From Rhodohalobacter sulfatireducens (GTDB taxonomy: Bacteria > Bacteroidota > Rhodothermia > Balneolales > Balneolaceae): DNA of 64,000 nucleotides. The notes below the pieces were generated by a model, which made no database searches, was not told where the DNA came from, and saw only the letters and a list, made by a program, of their open reading frames with translations. The translations under genes were made by a program, and so were the position numbers. Shown piece by piece: positions 1 to 9,403 of the stretch. Numbering within the stretch: position 1 is the stretch's first letter; the number at the start of each line of letters is the position of its first letter. The DNA is taken from contig NZ_JAKLWS010000015.1 in the NCBI RefSeq assembly GCF_022012475.1, positions 35,962-99,961 on the forward strand, read 5' to 3'.

Positions 1-1068
1 CTCATCCACTCTCTGCGATGCAGCAGAATCAAAATAAGCAGCTGCCATCCCCAAATCCTCATATTCATCTCGATAGATTTCACCAAGTCCGTAATAAGTT
101 TTTGCAAGTGTAAAATCTGTAGGCGGCTGGATACGATTTCGAAGTACACTGTTGTAATTTTGAACAGCTGCCGCCTGATCGCCTTTTAATTGCAATGTTC
201 GAGCAATTTCATACTGAAGGTCACTTCGGTACTCCAGGAATTTATCGTCTCGCCGCATTCTCTGATAGATAGATACTGCATAATCATAATTCCCGATTTC
301 ACGTGATACTTCAGCCTGCTTTCGTATAGCATTAAATTCAAGGTCAAAGTCTGTCCGTAAATCATTGATTTGCGAATACGAGAAAAGCGCCCGGCTTAAC
401 TCATCCATATTTTCAAACACCTGACCCAGTAAAAACCGGGTTTTGGCTCGTTTTTCCTCTTGCTCTATGCCGGATAGTGACATTTCTAAATAATTGGCAG
501 CCGTCTCCCAGTTTTCCAGTTCGGTATGAAGTTCACCTAAAGCCAGCTGAGCCTCCGCCCTCCATTTTGGAAGCCAGTTTTCCTCCCCACTCAACTCAAA
601 CTCCAAGACCTCAATTCCCTGATCATAATTAGACATCTCCAGGTAAGTTAAGCCGAGCCAAACGACAGCTTCCTGCCTTTGCTCTCCTTCGGCAATTGTA
701 TCCAATTCCTGGAATTTTTCGAGCGCCGCAAAAAAATCGGAGCGGTGATAGTAGGACTTACCTATAACAAAGAGTGCCGGTACCACAAATTTTGAATTGT
801 CATGATCGCGGAGAATAGCACTTCCCTTTTCAATAGCTTTATCAAAATCTTCGAGACCTGCATCCGTAGGCGAGGGATGTACACGGATCGGAACTAAAGG
901 GTTAATCTGCGGCTGTTGATTTCGATTTTTCTCTAACCCGCTGTTATAAAACTTTTTGGCATTATAGAATGTATTATAGTAGGCTGTAAAATTATTCCAA
1001 CCCTGTTTCAGGCTGCCGCAGCCGGCAAGAAGAAAAACCAAAACAGTTATTTGAACAATTTTTCTCAC
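1..1068 (-). CDS. TPR-repeat lipoprotein, C-terminus cut by window start
   Basis: The first 356 residues of a longer protein; its end lies outside the window. The start is a GTG at 1068-1066, because the same frame has a stop (that of the pyruvate kinase gene) 11 codons upstream and no ATG or TTG between. The N-terminus is a signal peptide ending in a lipobox (LLAGC, Cys at about residue 17), so it should be an outer-membrane or periplasmic lipoprotein. The rest is helical with regular alanine, tyrosine and leucine spacing typical of tetratricopeptide repeats (for example around residues 130-150 and 165-190). It lies 33 bases behind pyk and is probably co-transcribed. TPR lipoproteins usually scaffold envelope complexes; a specific role is not shown. 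Confidence 0.8.
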   Translation of the reverse strand, partial: MRKIVQITVLVFLLAGCGSLKQGWNNFTAYYNTFYNAKKFYNSGLEKNRNQQPQINPLVPIRVHPSPTDAGLEDFDKAIEKGSAILRDHDNSKFVVPALFVIGKSYYHRSDFFAALEKFQELDTIAEGEQRQEAVVWLGLTYLEMSNYDQGIEVLEFELSGEENWLPKWRAEAQLALGELHTELENWETAANYLEMSLSGIEQEEKRAKTRFLLGQVFENMDELSRALFSYSQINDLRTDFDLEFNAIRKQAEVSREIGNYDYAVSIYQRMRRDDKFLEYRSDLQYEIARTLQLKGDQAAAVQNYNSVLRNRIQPPTDFTLAKTYYGLGEIYRDEYEDLGMAAAYFDSAASQRVDE

Positions 1069-1101
1069 GGTATGATAACGCCGGAGCTTCCTCCAACGTA
1101 T

Positions 1102-2541
1102 TTATTGATCTGAAATGGTACTGACCTTGATCATATTTGTACGCCCGCGCTTGGCAAGTGGCATTCCGGTGGCTATAATAACCCGGTCTCCATCCATCAC
1201 CAATCCGTTTTCGAGCAGATAATCTTCCATCATTTTTACACTCATATCAGTGTCAAAAATTTCATCGAGGCGAACTGAACTCACTCCCCAAACAAGATTT
1301 AACTGCCTGCGCACAATCTGGCTTTCAGTAAATGCCACAACGGGTACTTTAGGCCTGAATTTTGCAATTCGCCTTGCTGTATTCCCGGAGTGCGTGATGG
1401 TACTGATTGCCTTGGCATCAACGTTATCAGCAATGGTTACGCATGAATACGCTAACGATTCAATCACCTGTTTTTCCTTCCAATCGGGTTTACGGTATTT
1501 CAGGCTGTAGTAAATTGAAGTAGCATTTTGCTCAACCGATTTGATAATTTTCTCCATAGTTTGAACAGACTCAACCGGGTATTTACCGGCTGCTGTTTCC
1601 CCTGAAAGCATTACAGCATCCGTACCATCAACCACAGCATTGGCTACATCTGAACTTTCTGCTCGAGTTGCTCTCGGATTGTTGATCATAGAGTCGAGCA
1701 TCTGTGTAGCTGTAATCACCGGTTTCCCCGCTATTCGGCAACGTTCAATTATTTTCTTCTGAACCAATGGAACTTGCTCACTTGGAATTTCAATTCCAAG
1801 GTCACCACGTGCAACCATAATACCGTCGGCTTCTTCGATAATCTCATCGATCACTTCAACTGCCTCCGGTTTTTCGATTTTTGCGATAATAGCAGCGTTG
1901 CTTCCCTTTGCACGAACTCTCGAAATTACATCCTGAACATCGCGTGCGGACCGCACGAACGACATTGCAACAAAATCAACCCCTACATCAAGTCCAAATT
2001 CAAGATCTTCAATATCTTTTTCAGTGAGTGAAGCCATCGAAATATCAACATCCGGAAGATTCACTCCCTTTCGTGATTTTAAAACGCCTCCAACAACTAC
2101 ATCTGCAGTAAGTTCAGATCCATTCTTTTCAACAATTTTAAGCTCTAGAAGCCCGTCATCTACCAAGATCTGGTTTCCTACAATTGCGTCTTCTGCAAGA
2201 TTCGGATAGTCGATGGGTATCACTTCATTTGTTCCTTCAACATTTTCAGTGGTTAGCTTTACCTTTGATCCTCTTTCCACAAACTGCCCACCGTCTTTCA
2301 TTGAACCAACCCGAATTTTCGGTCCCTGCAGGTCCATCAAAACCGGAATAGAATATTGGTGTTTTTGTGCTACCTCACGTACATATCCAATTGTACGCTT
2401 ATGATCTTCGTGTGAGCCGTGAGAAAAGTTAATCCGCACCACATTCATCCCAGCATGAAAAAGCTTTTCAATTCCTTCGAATGTGTTGCTGCTTGGACCT
2501 AATGTGCAAACTATTTTTGTTCTTCGGGCACTTCCTAACAT
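1102..2541 (-). CDS. pyk: pyruvate kinase
   Basis: Pyruvate kinase transfers phosphate from phosphoenolpyruvate to ADP, the last step of glycolysis, in the cytoplasm. The 479-residue length is normal for the bacterial family. The N-terminus has RRTKIVCTLGPSS and the RINFSHG segment; the active-site region IAKIEKPEAV and the RGDLGIEIP and ATQML motifs follow in the barrel; the C-terminal domain ends about residue 479. The ATG start gives the usual short N-terminus. It is transcribed away from the GWxTD gene with about 150 bases between them, and the TPR lipoprotein follows closely downstream. Confidence 0.97.
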   Translation of the reverse strand: MLGSARRTKIVCTLGPSSNTFEGIEKLFHAGMNVVRINFSHGSHEDHKRTIGYVREVAQKHQYSIPVLMDLQGPKIRVGSMKDGGQFVERGSKVKLTTENVEGTNEVIPIDYPNLAEDAIVGNQILVDDGLLELKIVEKNGSELTADVVVGGVLKSRKGVNLPDVDISMASLTEKDIEDLEFGLDVGVDFVAMSFVRSARDVQDVISRVRAKGSNAAIIAKIEKPEAVEVIDEIIEEADGIMVARGDLGIEIPSEQVPLVQKKIIERCRIAGKPVITATQMLDSMINNPRATRAESSDVANAVVDGTDAVMLSGETAAGKYPVESVQTMEKIIKSVEQNATSIYYSLKYRKPDWKEKQVIESLAYSCVTIADNVDAKAISTITHSGNTARRIAKFRPKVPVVAFTESQIVRRQLNLVWGVSSVRLDEIFDTDMSVKMMEDYLLENGLVMDGDRVIIATGMPLAKRGRTNMIKVSTISDQ

Positions 2542-2689
2542 AAATATGTGTTTGTTATTGAGAAAAATTTTGAATAGATAATATTAATACTGCTAAAGGT
2601 AAGCAATTATCACGCAGATTTACTGTTATAATAATGCAAAGTTCGTCTTTGCTATTATCAAGGACATTACCCCAGGTAAACGCATATTT

Positions 2690-4123
2690 ATGAATTTAAC
2701 TATAAAGAAGTACAGCCTACTGTTTTTTTTGATCTTTGCAATGTACATGACGGGTTGTGTACGGTCTTCAAATCCTGATGTGGAGAGAGGATCTACGTTT
2801 CGTTTCCAGGATGGATACCCCGAAATCCGTATGTCATCCATTGGAATTTTGAGTGAAGATGACGAACCACTAATTGATATAACAACCGATATTGTTCTCG
2901 GAAGTTTGATCTATTCTACCAATGATGAGGGAATCCGGACGGCAAATGTATCTATTGAGATTCGAATTCTTCAACAAAATGGAGATTTTAATAAAACATT
3001 ACGCAATGATTTTGTTGTTGAATCTGAATATGATGGAAGCTACCAAAGCCAGGATGTATTTAGTAATCGGCAGCGCATTGAAGTTGTTCCAGGTCAATTC
3101 GAAGTTACGATAACCGTTCTCGATCAATCTTCAGGAAAGGCCTCAAGCCGTACCAGTGAAGCAGATATACCTGACCCTCAAAACCCGGAAATTAACCTTA
3201 CAACAATCCGCCTGATGGGTAAACACTCCCCTGAAGAAGTTGAAAATCCTCAATTTTTCCCAATTACTACATACACGGCATCTTCAGGTTTAGACAGCCT
3301 CCAGTTTATGTTCCAGGTGACAAATAATAACATGGAGGATCCTCTTACTATCCAATCCCGGCTACTTAAATATGAAGCTGATACGACCGCTGCCCGGCCC
3401 ATGAATTTTAACAACTATAGCCCTTCTACCCTGCCTTATGAGGGAATCGATATGAGAGATCCGGAAGAGATTGATTTTACCACACGTAGATTAGATCAAC
3501 CCGGAAGTGTTCTCATTGAATTTAAATACGAACAGCTTGGAAGAGGCACATACCGGTTTGAAGTGGAAACCACCAAAGAAAGTGGTGAAGAGATCTATAA
3601 GGCCAGGGACTTTTCAATAAAAAGTGAAAATTACCCAACTCTTCAAAATCCCAAGGAACTGGCCGCTCCACTCATTTACCTGATGGACAGAAAAGATCAT
3701 GAAGAGATGATGGAGATCGAAAACCCGGATTCTCTGAAAGAAGCCATCGATCGTTTTTGGCTTTCCAATATAGGGAACATGAATAAAGCAAAATCTGTCA
3801 TTAGCCTTTACTATGAACGTGTGGAACAAGCCAATAAACAGTTTACCAATTTCAAGGAGGGTTGGAAGACAGACCTTGGTATGGTCTACATACTGTTTGG
3901 CCCGCCCTGGTACGTAGACCGGTATCTCAATACAATGGTTTGGTCTTACTCTTACGACAGGACTGACCCACGTTATAATTACACTTTTGAAAGGCCACAG
4001 ATGAGAAACGAGTATTTCCCATTTGATAATTACCTGCTCCAAAGAAACCAGGGATATTTCAATATCCAGTACAGGCAGATCCAATTGTGGTTATCCGGGA
4101 ATATTTTAACAACCCGTATTTGA
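2690..4123 (+). CDS. GWxTD domain-containing lipoprotein
   Basis: A 477-residue exported protein. The first 23 residues form a signal peptide with a lipobox (YMTGC, Cys 23). The C-terminal third carries the GWxTD signature (EGWKTDLGMVYILFGPP), which names a family found mostly in Bacteroidota, Chlorobiota and relatives; the function of the family is not established. The middle part looks beta-rich. The last residues after LWLSG are short but a normal end seems likely. It is divergent from pyk and is followed by a repeat-bearing spacer and a bidirectional terminator. Confidence 0.85.
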   Translation: MNLTIKKYSLLFFLIFAMYMTGCVRSSNPDVERGSTFRFQDGYPEIRMSSIGILSEDDEPLIDITTDIVLGSLIYSTNDEGIRTANVSIEIRILQQNGDFNKTLRNDFVVESEYDGSYQSQDVFSNRQRIEVVPGQFEVTITVLDQSSGKASSRTSEADIPDPQNPEINLTTIRLMGKHSPEEVENPQFFPITTYTASSGLDSLQFMFQVTNNNMEDPLTIQSRLLKYEADTTAARPMNFNNYSPSTLPYEGIDMRDPEEIDFTTRRLDQPGSVLIEFKYEQLGRGTYRFEVETTKESGEEIYKARDFSIKSENYPTLQNPKELAAPLIYLMDRKDHEEMMEIENPDSLKEAIDRFWLSNIGNMNKAKSVISLYYERVEQANKQFTNFKEGWKTDLGMVYILFGPPWYVDRYLNTMVWSYSYDRTDPRYNYTFERPQMRNEYFPFDNYLLQRNQGYFNIQYRQIQLWLSGNILTTRI

Positions 4124-4174
4124 TGCTCCAGAATCGCGCATGTTTACAATGTGGGTGATAGAAAAATGGAAATT

Positions 4175-4295
4175 GGTACAAGTTGCAAACTTGCACCAGT
4201 ATAGTGATCAGTGATCAGCCTTTAAGTGTTTAACTCTCCAAACTCTTAATAACGGTTTTCTGTTGCTCAACTCGCTCAAGTTTGTAACTTGGGCG
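4175..4295. repeat. two short palindromic repeats between genes
   Basis: The 290-base spacer 4124-4413 has no gene. It contains two imperfect palindromes: 4175-4197, whose core CAAGTTGCAAACTTG reads almost the same on both strands, and 4273-4295, with core CAAGTTTGTAACTTG flanked by cgct and gggcg. A very similar sequence occurs at 9196-9220 in another spacer. This is the pattern of REP-type dispersed palindromes; no neighbouring RAYT transposase gene is in the window. Confidence 0.6.
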
Positions 4296-4363
4296 ATTAA
4301 AGATTCGAAAGCGGTTGTTCAACCCTTATAATCTCCTTACTTGCAGTGACCTCTACCTACAAA

Positions 4364-4397
4364 AAAAGCCCGCCATAAAATGACGGGCTTTTCTAAT
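4364..4397. terminator. bidirectional rho-independent terminator
   Basis: The stem AAAGCCCG/CGGGCTTT with a loop around taaaa is flanked by an A run on the left and a T run on the right, so it can end transcription of both the plus-strand GWxTD gene and the minus-strand bacilliredoxin gene, which converge here. Confidence 0.8.
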
Positions 4398-4413
4398 TTT
4401 TTTGAGCGGTTTC

Positions 4414-4866
4414 TCAGTCTTTCTGCTGCTTTTCTTTTATAAAAGCTTCGAATACCATCTCTAAATCCTGGGCGACTTCTTGTTTCGTTCGCCCTTCAAT
4501 TCTGTGCCGGGGGATCATCGCCTTAATTTCACCATCTACAAAAAATGCGAATGCAGGTGAAGAAGGTGGGTACTCGCTAAAATATTCACGCGCCCGCGCA
4601 GTTGCCTCTTTATCTTGTCCTGCAAATACAGTTACAAGATGATCCGGTTTTTCTTCTACATTCTCCAGGGCAATTCCAAGTCCCGGTCGGGCATTGCCGG
4701 CGGCGCATCCACATACGGAATTGATCGCCATCAGCATGGTTCCATTGTTATATTCTTTCATCGCTCGGTCAACATCTTCGGGAGTTTTTAATTCCTCCAC
4801 TCCAATGTCTGTCAGCTCTTTCCTCATCCAGGAAGTATCAGGGCCTACGCCAAATCCAAATTGCAT
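4414..4866 (-). CDS. bacilliredoxin (BrxA/BrxB, YphP family)
   Basis: A 150-residue cytoplasmic thioredoxin-fold protein of the former DUF1094 family. The family removes bacillithiol from S-bacillithiolated proteins or acts as a disulfide isomerase. The active-site motif Cys-Gly-Cys is seen at residues 52-54, followed by the conserved AGNARPG segment; the C-terminal half has the expected FAGQDKEAT and SPAFAFFVDGE stretches. Family members usually have this length. The gene stands alone, sharing a convergent terminator with the GWxTD gene. The bacillithiol link is known for the family; whether this organism makes bacillithiol cannot be seen here. Confidence 0.9.
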   Translation of the reverse strand: MQFGFGVGPDTSWMRKELTDIGVEELKTPEDVDRAMKEYNNGTMLMAINSVCGCAAGNARPGLGIALENVEEKPDHLVTVFAGQDKEATARAREYFSEYPPSSPAFAFFVDGEIKAMIPRHRIEGRTKQEVAQDLEMVFEAFIKEKQQKD

Positions 4867-5054
4867 AGTGTACTTTGTTTTGTTGAAATTTATTTGTCAA
4901 ATATAACGATTAATCATCACATTTCTTACCCACCTGTCTTTTACTTTTCCTATCGGTATATTCACTAAAATTGATAAAGAAAATGATTTCTTTTTTAGTG
5001 TCTCGCTCAGTATCCTAAAGAGTATCCTCAGACACATTCAACTATTAAGTAATT

Positions 5055-5858
5055 ATGAGTTTCATTCGTACTATCCTTTTATTCATTCTTGGTATTCTGC
5101 TTGTAAACTGTTCAGGCCCGGAACAACTTTCCATTTATAAGGAGAGTCAACCTTTGGAGATTGATGGAAACATCACAAATTGGAATCAATCCGAAACGCT
5201 GCTCGATTCAAAAACCGATGTAGATTACTATGCGGCTATATACGATAATAATTTATATCTATTTGTTGATGTTAAAGATCTTATGAAACACAGTGCTATC
5301 ACGAAGTCTGGTTTAATTGTTTATTTGTCAAACTCAGAGAATAACCGAAAAAGGACCGGTATTGCATTTCCTCCAGGTTCATACAATCTCCTGAGAGAGT
5401 ATCCTAATGCTTTTGAGGAATTTACTACCGATATGGAATGGTCTCGTGAACCTGAAAATACCGAACTTTTGACTGATCTCAGCGAAGAGATGTACTCATC
5501 TGTATTGATTGTTGAGAGACCCGGCAGCTCCAACCATCCAGAATATGGATTTGTAGATAAATCGCAAATAGAAGTGAATGGCATTGAAGTCGCTGCCAAT
5601 CGCGATCAGCGACATCTTTCCCTGGAGATGAAAATTCCTCTCGGAGAAAGCCCTCTTTTTAACTTGTCCGGTGATAACATCTGGCTGGGATTTGCAATAG
5701 AACCGCCCGATTTTAATTTCAGAATTGAAAATTCGTCTGCACCCAGCAGGCAAAGAGAGCGTTACGCGGACCAAAGCCGCCGAGAAGCCAATATGCGGTA
5801 TGCAATCAGCCGAAATCTTGGTCAGGGTGAAGACTGGTACATCATCAACGTGGAATAA
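5055..5858 (+). CDS. lipoprotein with a CBM9-like beta domain
   Basis: A 267-residue lipoprotein: signal peptide with lipobox (LLVNC, Cys 19). The segment from about residue 30 to 75 (EIDGNITNWNQSE, then YYAAIYDNNLYLFVDVKD) matches the pattern of the family 9 carbohydrate-binding/DOMON-like fold used in Bacteroidota exported proteins. The C-terminal third is rich in Arg and Glu (RQRERYADQSRREANMRYA). No catalytic motif is seen, so the role is unknown. It is monocistronic, ending one base before a strong terminator shared with the superoxide dismutase gene. Confidence 0.7.
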   Translation: MSFIRTILLFILGILLVNCSGPEQLSIYKESQPLEIDGNITNWNQSETLLDSKTDVDYYAAIYDNNLYLFVDVKDLMKHSAITKSGLIVYLSNSENNRKRTGIAFPPGSYNLLREYPNAFEEFTTDMEWSREPENTELLTDLSEEMYSSVLIVERPGSSNHPEYGFVDKSQIEVNGIEVAANRDQRHLSLEMKIPLGESPLFNLSGDNIWLGFAIEPPDFNFRIENSSAPSRQRERYADQSRREANMRYAISRNLGQGEDWYIINVE

Positions 5859-5893
5859 AAAAAGGCGTTTCCCAAAAATGCGAAACGCCTTTA
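5859..5893. terminator. bidirectional rho-independent terminator
   Basis: An 11-base-pair stem, AAAGGCGTTTC against GAAACGCCTTT, with a 10-base loop, sits between the convergent lipoprotein gene and sod. The A and T runs on both sides fit termination in both directions. Confidence 0.85.
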
Positions 5894-5924
5894 AACAATC
5901 ATTACGCTAAGTTAACTAAACTTG

Positions 5925-6533
5925 TTACTTAGCATTTTGATAATTCTCTTCAACCTGATCCCAGTCTATAACGTCCCAAATTGCGGCTAAGTAGTCAGGA
6001 CGTCGGTTTTGGTAATGCAAGTAGTAAGCATGCTCCCAAACATCAACACCTAATATTGGTGTTAACCCGTGCATATAGGGACTATCTTGATTTGCAGTTG
6101 AAATCACTTTCAGTTCTCCGGAATCATCAACACATAACCATCCCCATCCGGATCCAAACTGACCTGCAGCTGTAGATGAAAACTTCTCCTTAAACTTATC
6201 GAAGCTGCCGTATTTATCACTTATTGCTTCAGCAAGTTCTCCGGAAGGTTCTCCGCCACCGTCTGGTGATAATACTGTCCAGAAGAGTTTATGGTTTGCG
6301 TATCCACCGCCGTTGTTTATTACTGCTTGGCGAATGTTTTCAGGAACCTCTTCAATTCTCGTCAATACTTCTTCAATTGGGAGGTCGGCAAATGGATGCC
6401 CTTCGAGAGCAGCATTCACTTTGTTTGTATATCCCTGATGATGCTTTCCATGATGAATCTCCATCGTTCTTTTGTCAATGCTTGGTTCAAGTGCATCATG
6501 TTCATATGGTAATTCAGGAAGTTCGTAAGCCAT
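5925..6533 (-). CDS. sod: Fe/Mn superoxide dismutase
   Basis: Converts superoxide to oxygen and hydrogen peroxide in the cytoplasm. The 202-residue length is normal. Metal ligands visible: His 27 or 28 ([11 protein letters not shown]), His 81 ([11 protein letters not shown]), Asp 164 and His 168 ([12 protein letters not shown]). The GGxANH and GSGWGWL patterns lean towards the manganese type, but Fe, Mn or cambialistic use cannot be decided from sequence. It is divergent from sthA with a 212-base spacer that should hold both promoters. No signal peptide is present. Confidence 0.95.
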   Translation of the reverse strand: MAYELPELPYEHDALEPSIDKRTMEIHHGKHHQGYTNKVNAALEGHPFADLPIEEVLTRIEEVPENIRQAVINNGGGYANHKLFWTVLSPDGGGEPSGELAEAISDKYGSFDKFKEKFSSTAAGQFGSGWGWLCVDDSGELKVISTANQDSPYMHGLTPILGVDVWEHAYYLHYQNRRPDYLAAIWDVIDWDQVEENYQNAK

Positions 6534-6745
6534 TATATTATCTTTAGTTTTTTTAATTAAGATTTAATTCTCTAACACATTGATGTTAAATGTGTTATCT
6601 GTTATCCATTACATTAGCAATAATAAAAATATCAATCAAAAACGTTCCAATTTTTTTAGCTGCACCAGATATTCATTAAACTTCGGAGGAATTGCTCGGT
6701 TAATTCTTCTATCTTTAGTTTTTCGAAATTTTAATCAACTATTTT

Positions 6746-8200
6746 ATGAAGTACGATTACGATGTAATCATTATTGGCAGTGGCCCGGCAGGTTTCTCCT
6801 GTGCAATGCAAAGCACAAAATTTGATAAAAAAGTGTTGATCGTAGAAGCAAGCGAAGAGAATCTCGGGGGCTCCTGGATTAACAAGGGAACCGTTCCAAG
6901 TAAAGCACTACGGGCAGCCGCCAAGCTAATACAGTCTTTTCACTCTCAATTCGGTGACGAACGAGGCAGAAAACCATTCGAGCGTTTTAGGATGGAAGAT
7001 ATTATGGATTACAAACGTCCCATTCTTGAGAGTAAAAACAAGAAAGTAAAGGATGATATCGTTAAAAATGAGGTGGATACAGCCAATGGATGGGGAAAAA
7101 TTATTGATGCAAATACTGTAGAGGTTTTTAAACAAGGTGAGGATACTAAGACTTATACCGGTAAAAACATTTTAGTTTCGACGGGTAGTCGTCCATCGGC
7201 CCCTCAAAATGTGAATATCGACAAAACAAAAGTCTTGGATTATGCATCCATTCTAGATATTACACACATTCCGCGCCGGTTAGTAATTGTTGGAAGTGGA
7301 ATTATAGCATTTGAATACGCAACCATTTTTGCTGCTCTTGGAACACGCGTCACGGTTTTAAGTGATCTCAGTGAAATATTACCATTCCTGGACCACGAAA
7401 TTAAAAACGCAATGTTCAAGTCCATTCAGAAAAAGAACATACAGATCTTTAACAATATCTCGATAGAGAATATATCGAGTAACGACCTCAGAACCTGCGA
7501 AGAGGTGTTGTTCAAAACCAAAGAGAATAATCGATTGCAAGTTGTGGAAACCGACCACGTTCTTTACATCGGTGGTAAGATTCCTAATACCGATAACCTT
7601 GGACTTGAAGAACTTGGCATTGAGCGGGATAAGGCCGGATACATGAAAGTGGACGGAAAGTATCGTACAAATGTCCCAAATATTTACGCTGCAGGTGATG
7701 TAATTGGGTATCCTGCTCTTGCATCCGCTTCATTCCTGCAGGGACGACTCGCATCCTGCGAAATGTTTGGAAGCAAAGCCATAGCTGAAATGAGTGATAC
7801 AAGTATGCCATATGGAATTTACTCCATACCCGAAATTTCCGGTATCGGTTTAACAGAAGAACAAGCAGAAGAGCTAAATATTGATGTGACAGTTGGCCGA
7901 GCTTATTACTCCAATCTCACCCGTGCCGATCTGAACCACGAAACAGATGGGATTCTAAAGTTAGTTTTCAGAACTGATAATTTAAAACTGCTCGGGGTTC
8001 ACATATTCGGCGAACAAGCTACAGATATGATCCATCTTGGGCAGAGTATCATGGCTCACAACGACAATATTAAATATTTCATCGAGCGCGTTCTGAACTA
8101 CCCTACATACACCGAGGCGTATAAAATTGCGGCCTTTAACGGTTTGAACCGTGTTCACAAAGCAGGTGTGAAGTACAAGAAGATTTTGAACAAGAGTTAA
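6746..8200 (+). CDS. sthA: soluble NAD(P)+ transhydrogenase (SthA-type flavoprotein)
   Basis: A 484-residue FAD enzyme that moves reducing equivalents between NADPH and NADH in the cytoplasm. The FAD dinucleotide motif IIGSGPAG is at residues 9-16, the NAD(P) motif VIVGSGIIAFEYA near residue 180, and the YAAGDVIGYP segment near 320. At the place where dihydrolipoamide dehydrogenases and mercuric reductases have the redox Cys pair, this protein has GTVPSKAL with no cysteines, which is the mark of SthA. The dimerisation domain ends the protein. It is divergent from sod; both are redox-protection genes, but a shared regulator is not visible. Confidence 0.92.
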   Translation: MKYDYDVIIIGSGPAGFSCAMQSTKFDKKVLIVEASEENLGGSWINKGTVPSKALRAAAKLIQSFHSQFGDERGRKPFERFRMEDIMDYKRPILESKNKKVKDDIVKNEVDTANGWGKIIDANTVEVFKQGEDTKTYTGKNILVSTGSRPSAPQNVNIDKTKVLDYASILDITHIPRRLVIVGSGIIAFEYATIFAALGTRVTVLSDLSEILPFLDHEIKNAMFKSIQKKNIQIFNNISIENISSNDLRTCEEVLFKTKENNRLQVVETDHVLYIGGKIPNTDNLGLEELGIERDKAGYMKVDGKYRTNVPNIYAAGDVIGYPALASASFLQGRLASCEMFGSKAIAEMSDTSMPYGIYSIPEISGIGLTEEQAEELNIDVTVGRAYYSNLTRADLNHETDGILKLVFRTDNLKLLGVHIFGEQATDMIHLGQSIMAHNDNIKYFIERVLNYPTYTEAYKIAAFNGLNRVHKAGVKYKKILNKS

Positions 8201-8216
8201 GAATATGCAGAGTCAT

Positions 8217-8266
8217 CGGATGAGTGAAAATGCTTACCTATCTTGCAAGCTTATAATACTCATCCG
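8217..8266. repeat. inverted repeat after sthA
   Basis: CGGATGAGT at 8217-8225 is repeated inverted as ACTCATCCG at 8258-8266. A second weaker hairpin follows around 8288-8320 (gtctgaccgct ttg agcgttctgac). The arms are not followed by a T run, so I call this a dispersed repeat and not a terminator. Confidence 0.45.
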
Positions 8267-8339
8267 TTGACTGATACAGCTTCAACAGTGTCTACCCGTC
8301 TGACCGCTTTGAGCGTTCTGACGGATATTTATTTGGAAA

Positions 8340-9047
8340 TCAAACGTAGTGAATTGCCTTCACCAAGCCATGTGAATCTTTCTCAGGATCTTCCGGAAGT
8401 GTTTTCAATCCCTTCTTTTGTGATTGCTTTGCCGCAAGAGCCAAAGCCATGGAATCCACAATATCATCTTCCTCCACCTCGTTTCTGCGAAACTCCTCTT
8501 TGATATCCCGGAAAAAATCTTTGGCGATCTCTTCTCGATCACTCACGAGCGAAAGGCGATGGCGTAACCCTTTTTTGGTATTCTTCTTCTGAAAAATCAT
8601 CCCACCATTCAGATTTCTAAAAATCAGTTCAGGGTGACTTTCAAAAACCTTTTCCTGTAGTTCCGGTTGATCGGTTAAAAATTGATCGACAGTCTTTATT
8701 TTTGGTGTGATATTCCACGCTTGGAGGGTCAGCTTTTTTTCGGTGAATTCGTAACTTTGCATATTCGCTTCCACATACGATGGAGCGTTCAGCGCCGGAC
8801 GAATGGGCGGGCTAAACACGCTAGATGCATATTCTGAACCTAACTCTTTTCGGAGAAGTGCATCGCATTCTCGCGTGTATTCTTCATCTTCCAGGCCAAT
8901 CGGCATATCTATCAGAATCCGATCGAACTTGTGAAACGCTCCCTCTAAATCCTCGTCTGTTCGAAGTACTTCATAGAAAGCATTGTCGTCGTCAAATGTA
9001 ATTAAAATCCAACCGGCTGCACAGCCGTCTATTCCCGCAGTTTTCAA
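8340..9047 (-). CDS. DUF429 family protein, predicted RNase H-like nuclease
   Basis: A 235-residue cytoplasmic protein. The N-terminus (MKTAGIDGCAAGWILI), the RILIDMPIGL segment near residue 45, and DDIVDSMALALAA near residue 200 are the three acidic clusters of DUF429, which is predicted to take an RNase H-like fold; the reaction is not known. The conserved SSVFSPPIRPAL stretch is also present. It converges on sthA with only repeats between. No operon partner is visible. Confidence 0.8.
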   Translation of the reverse strand: MKTAGIDGCAAGWILITFDDDNAFYEVLRTDEDLEGAFHKFDRILIDMPIGLEDEEYTRECDALLRKELGSEYASSVFSPPIRPALNAPSYVEANMQSYEFTEKKLTLQAWNITPKIKTVDQFLTDQPELQEKVFESHPELIFRNLNGGMIFQKKNTKKGLRHRLSLVSDREEIAKDFFRDIKEEFRRNEVEEDDIVDSMALALAAKQSQKKGLKTLPEDPEKDSHGLVKAIHYV

Positions 9048-9403
9048 AATATACTCTATTTAAGTTGATAATTAATTCTTGGTCATCAAATAAGTCGTTA
9101 CGAGTAAACACTGTAATCTTCATGTTTCAAACAGGAGATTGCCGTGGTTGCCAGGCTCCCAGGCAATGACTTTAATACCTAACTGCTACTCTGACTCGCG
9201 CAAGTTTATAACTTGTGCGATTTAGGTCCATGTTACCTCGAAGAGATCCATTGCGGGGCAAACTTGAACCAGTTTCAAAGCTTTCTATAAACCGAAACCG
9301 CCCCCTTCGGACCATCGGACTCTTGAAGAAGGCTCTGATGGTGCAAGTGTCCTCGCTAGTGACCAATCCCTTCTGAGTTCGTCTCACGGATCAGCGACCC
9401 AAG
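9048..9403. repeat. non-coding spacer with palindromic repeat copy
   Basis: This 356-base spacer holds no convincing gene. At 9196-9220 is a palindrome (TCGCGCAAGTTTATAACTTG and following tgcga) closely matching the one at 4273-4295, preceded in both places by actcgc or gactcgc. A partial inverted fragment (gcaaacttgaaccagttt) follows near 9253. I see no terminator or RNA gene in the rest. Confidence 0.6.

Noticed and set aside
3614..4084. 156-residue minus-strand frame opposite the GWxTD gene
   Set aside because: No family features; the plus strand carries a clear lipoprotein with the GWxTD signature in this place.
9172..9387. 71-residue minus-strand frame in the spacer before aspS
   Set aside because: It spans a palindromic repeat, has no family similarity, and is Arg-rich as random frames in repeats often are.
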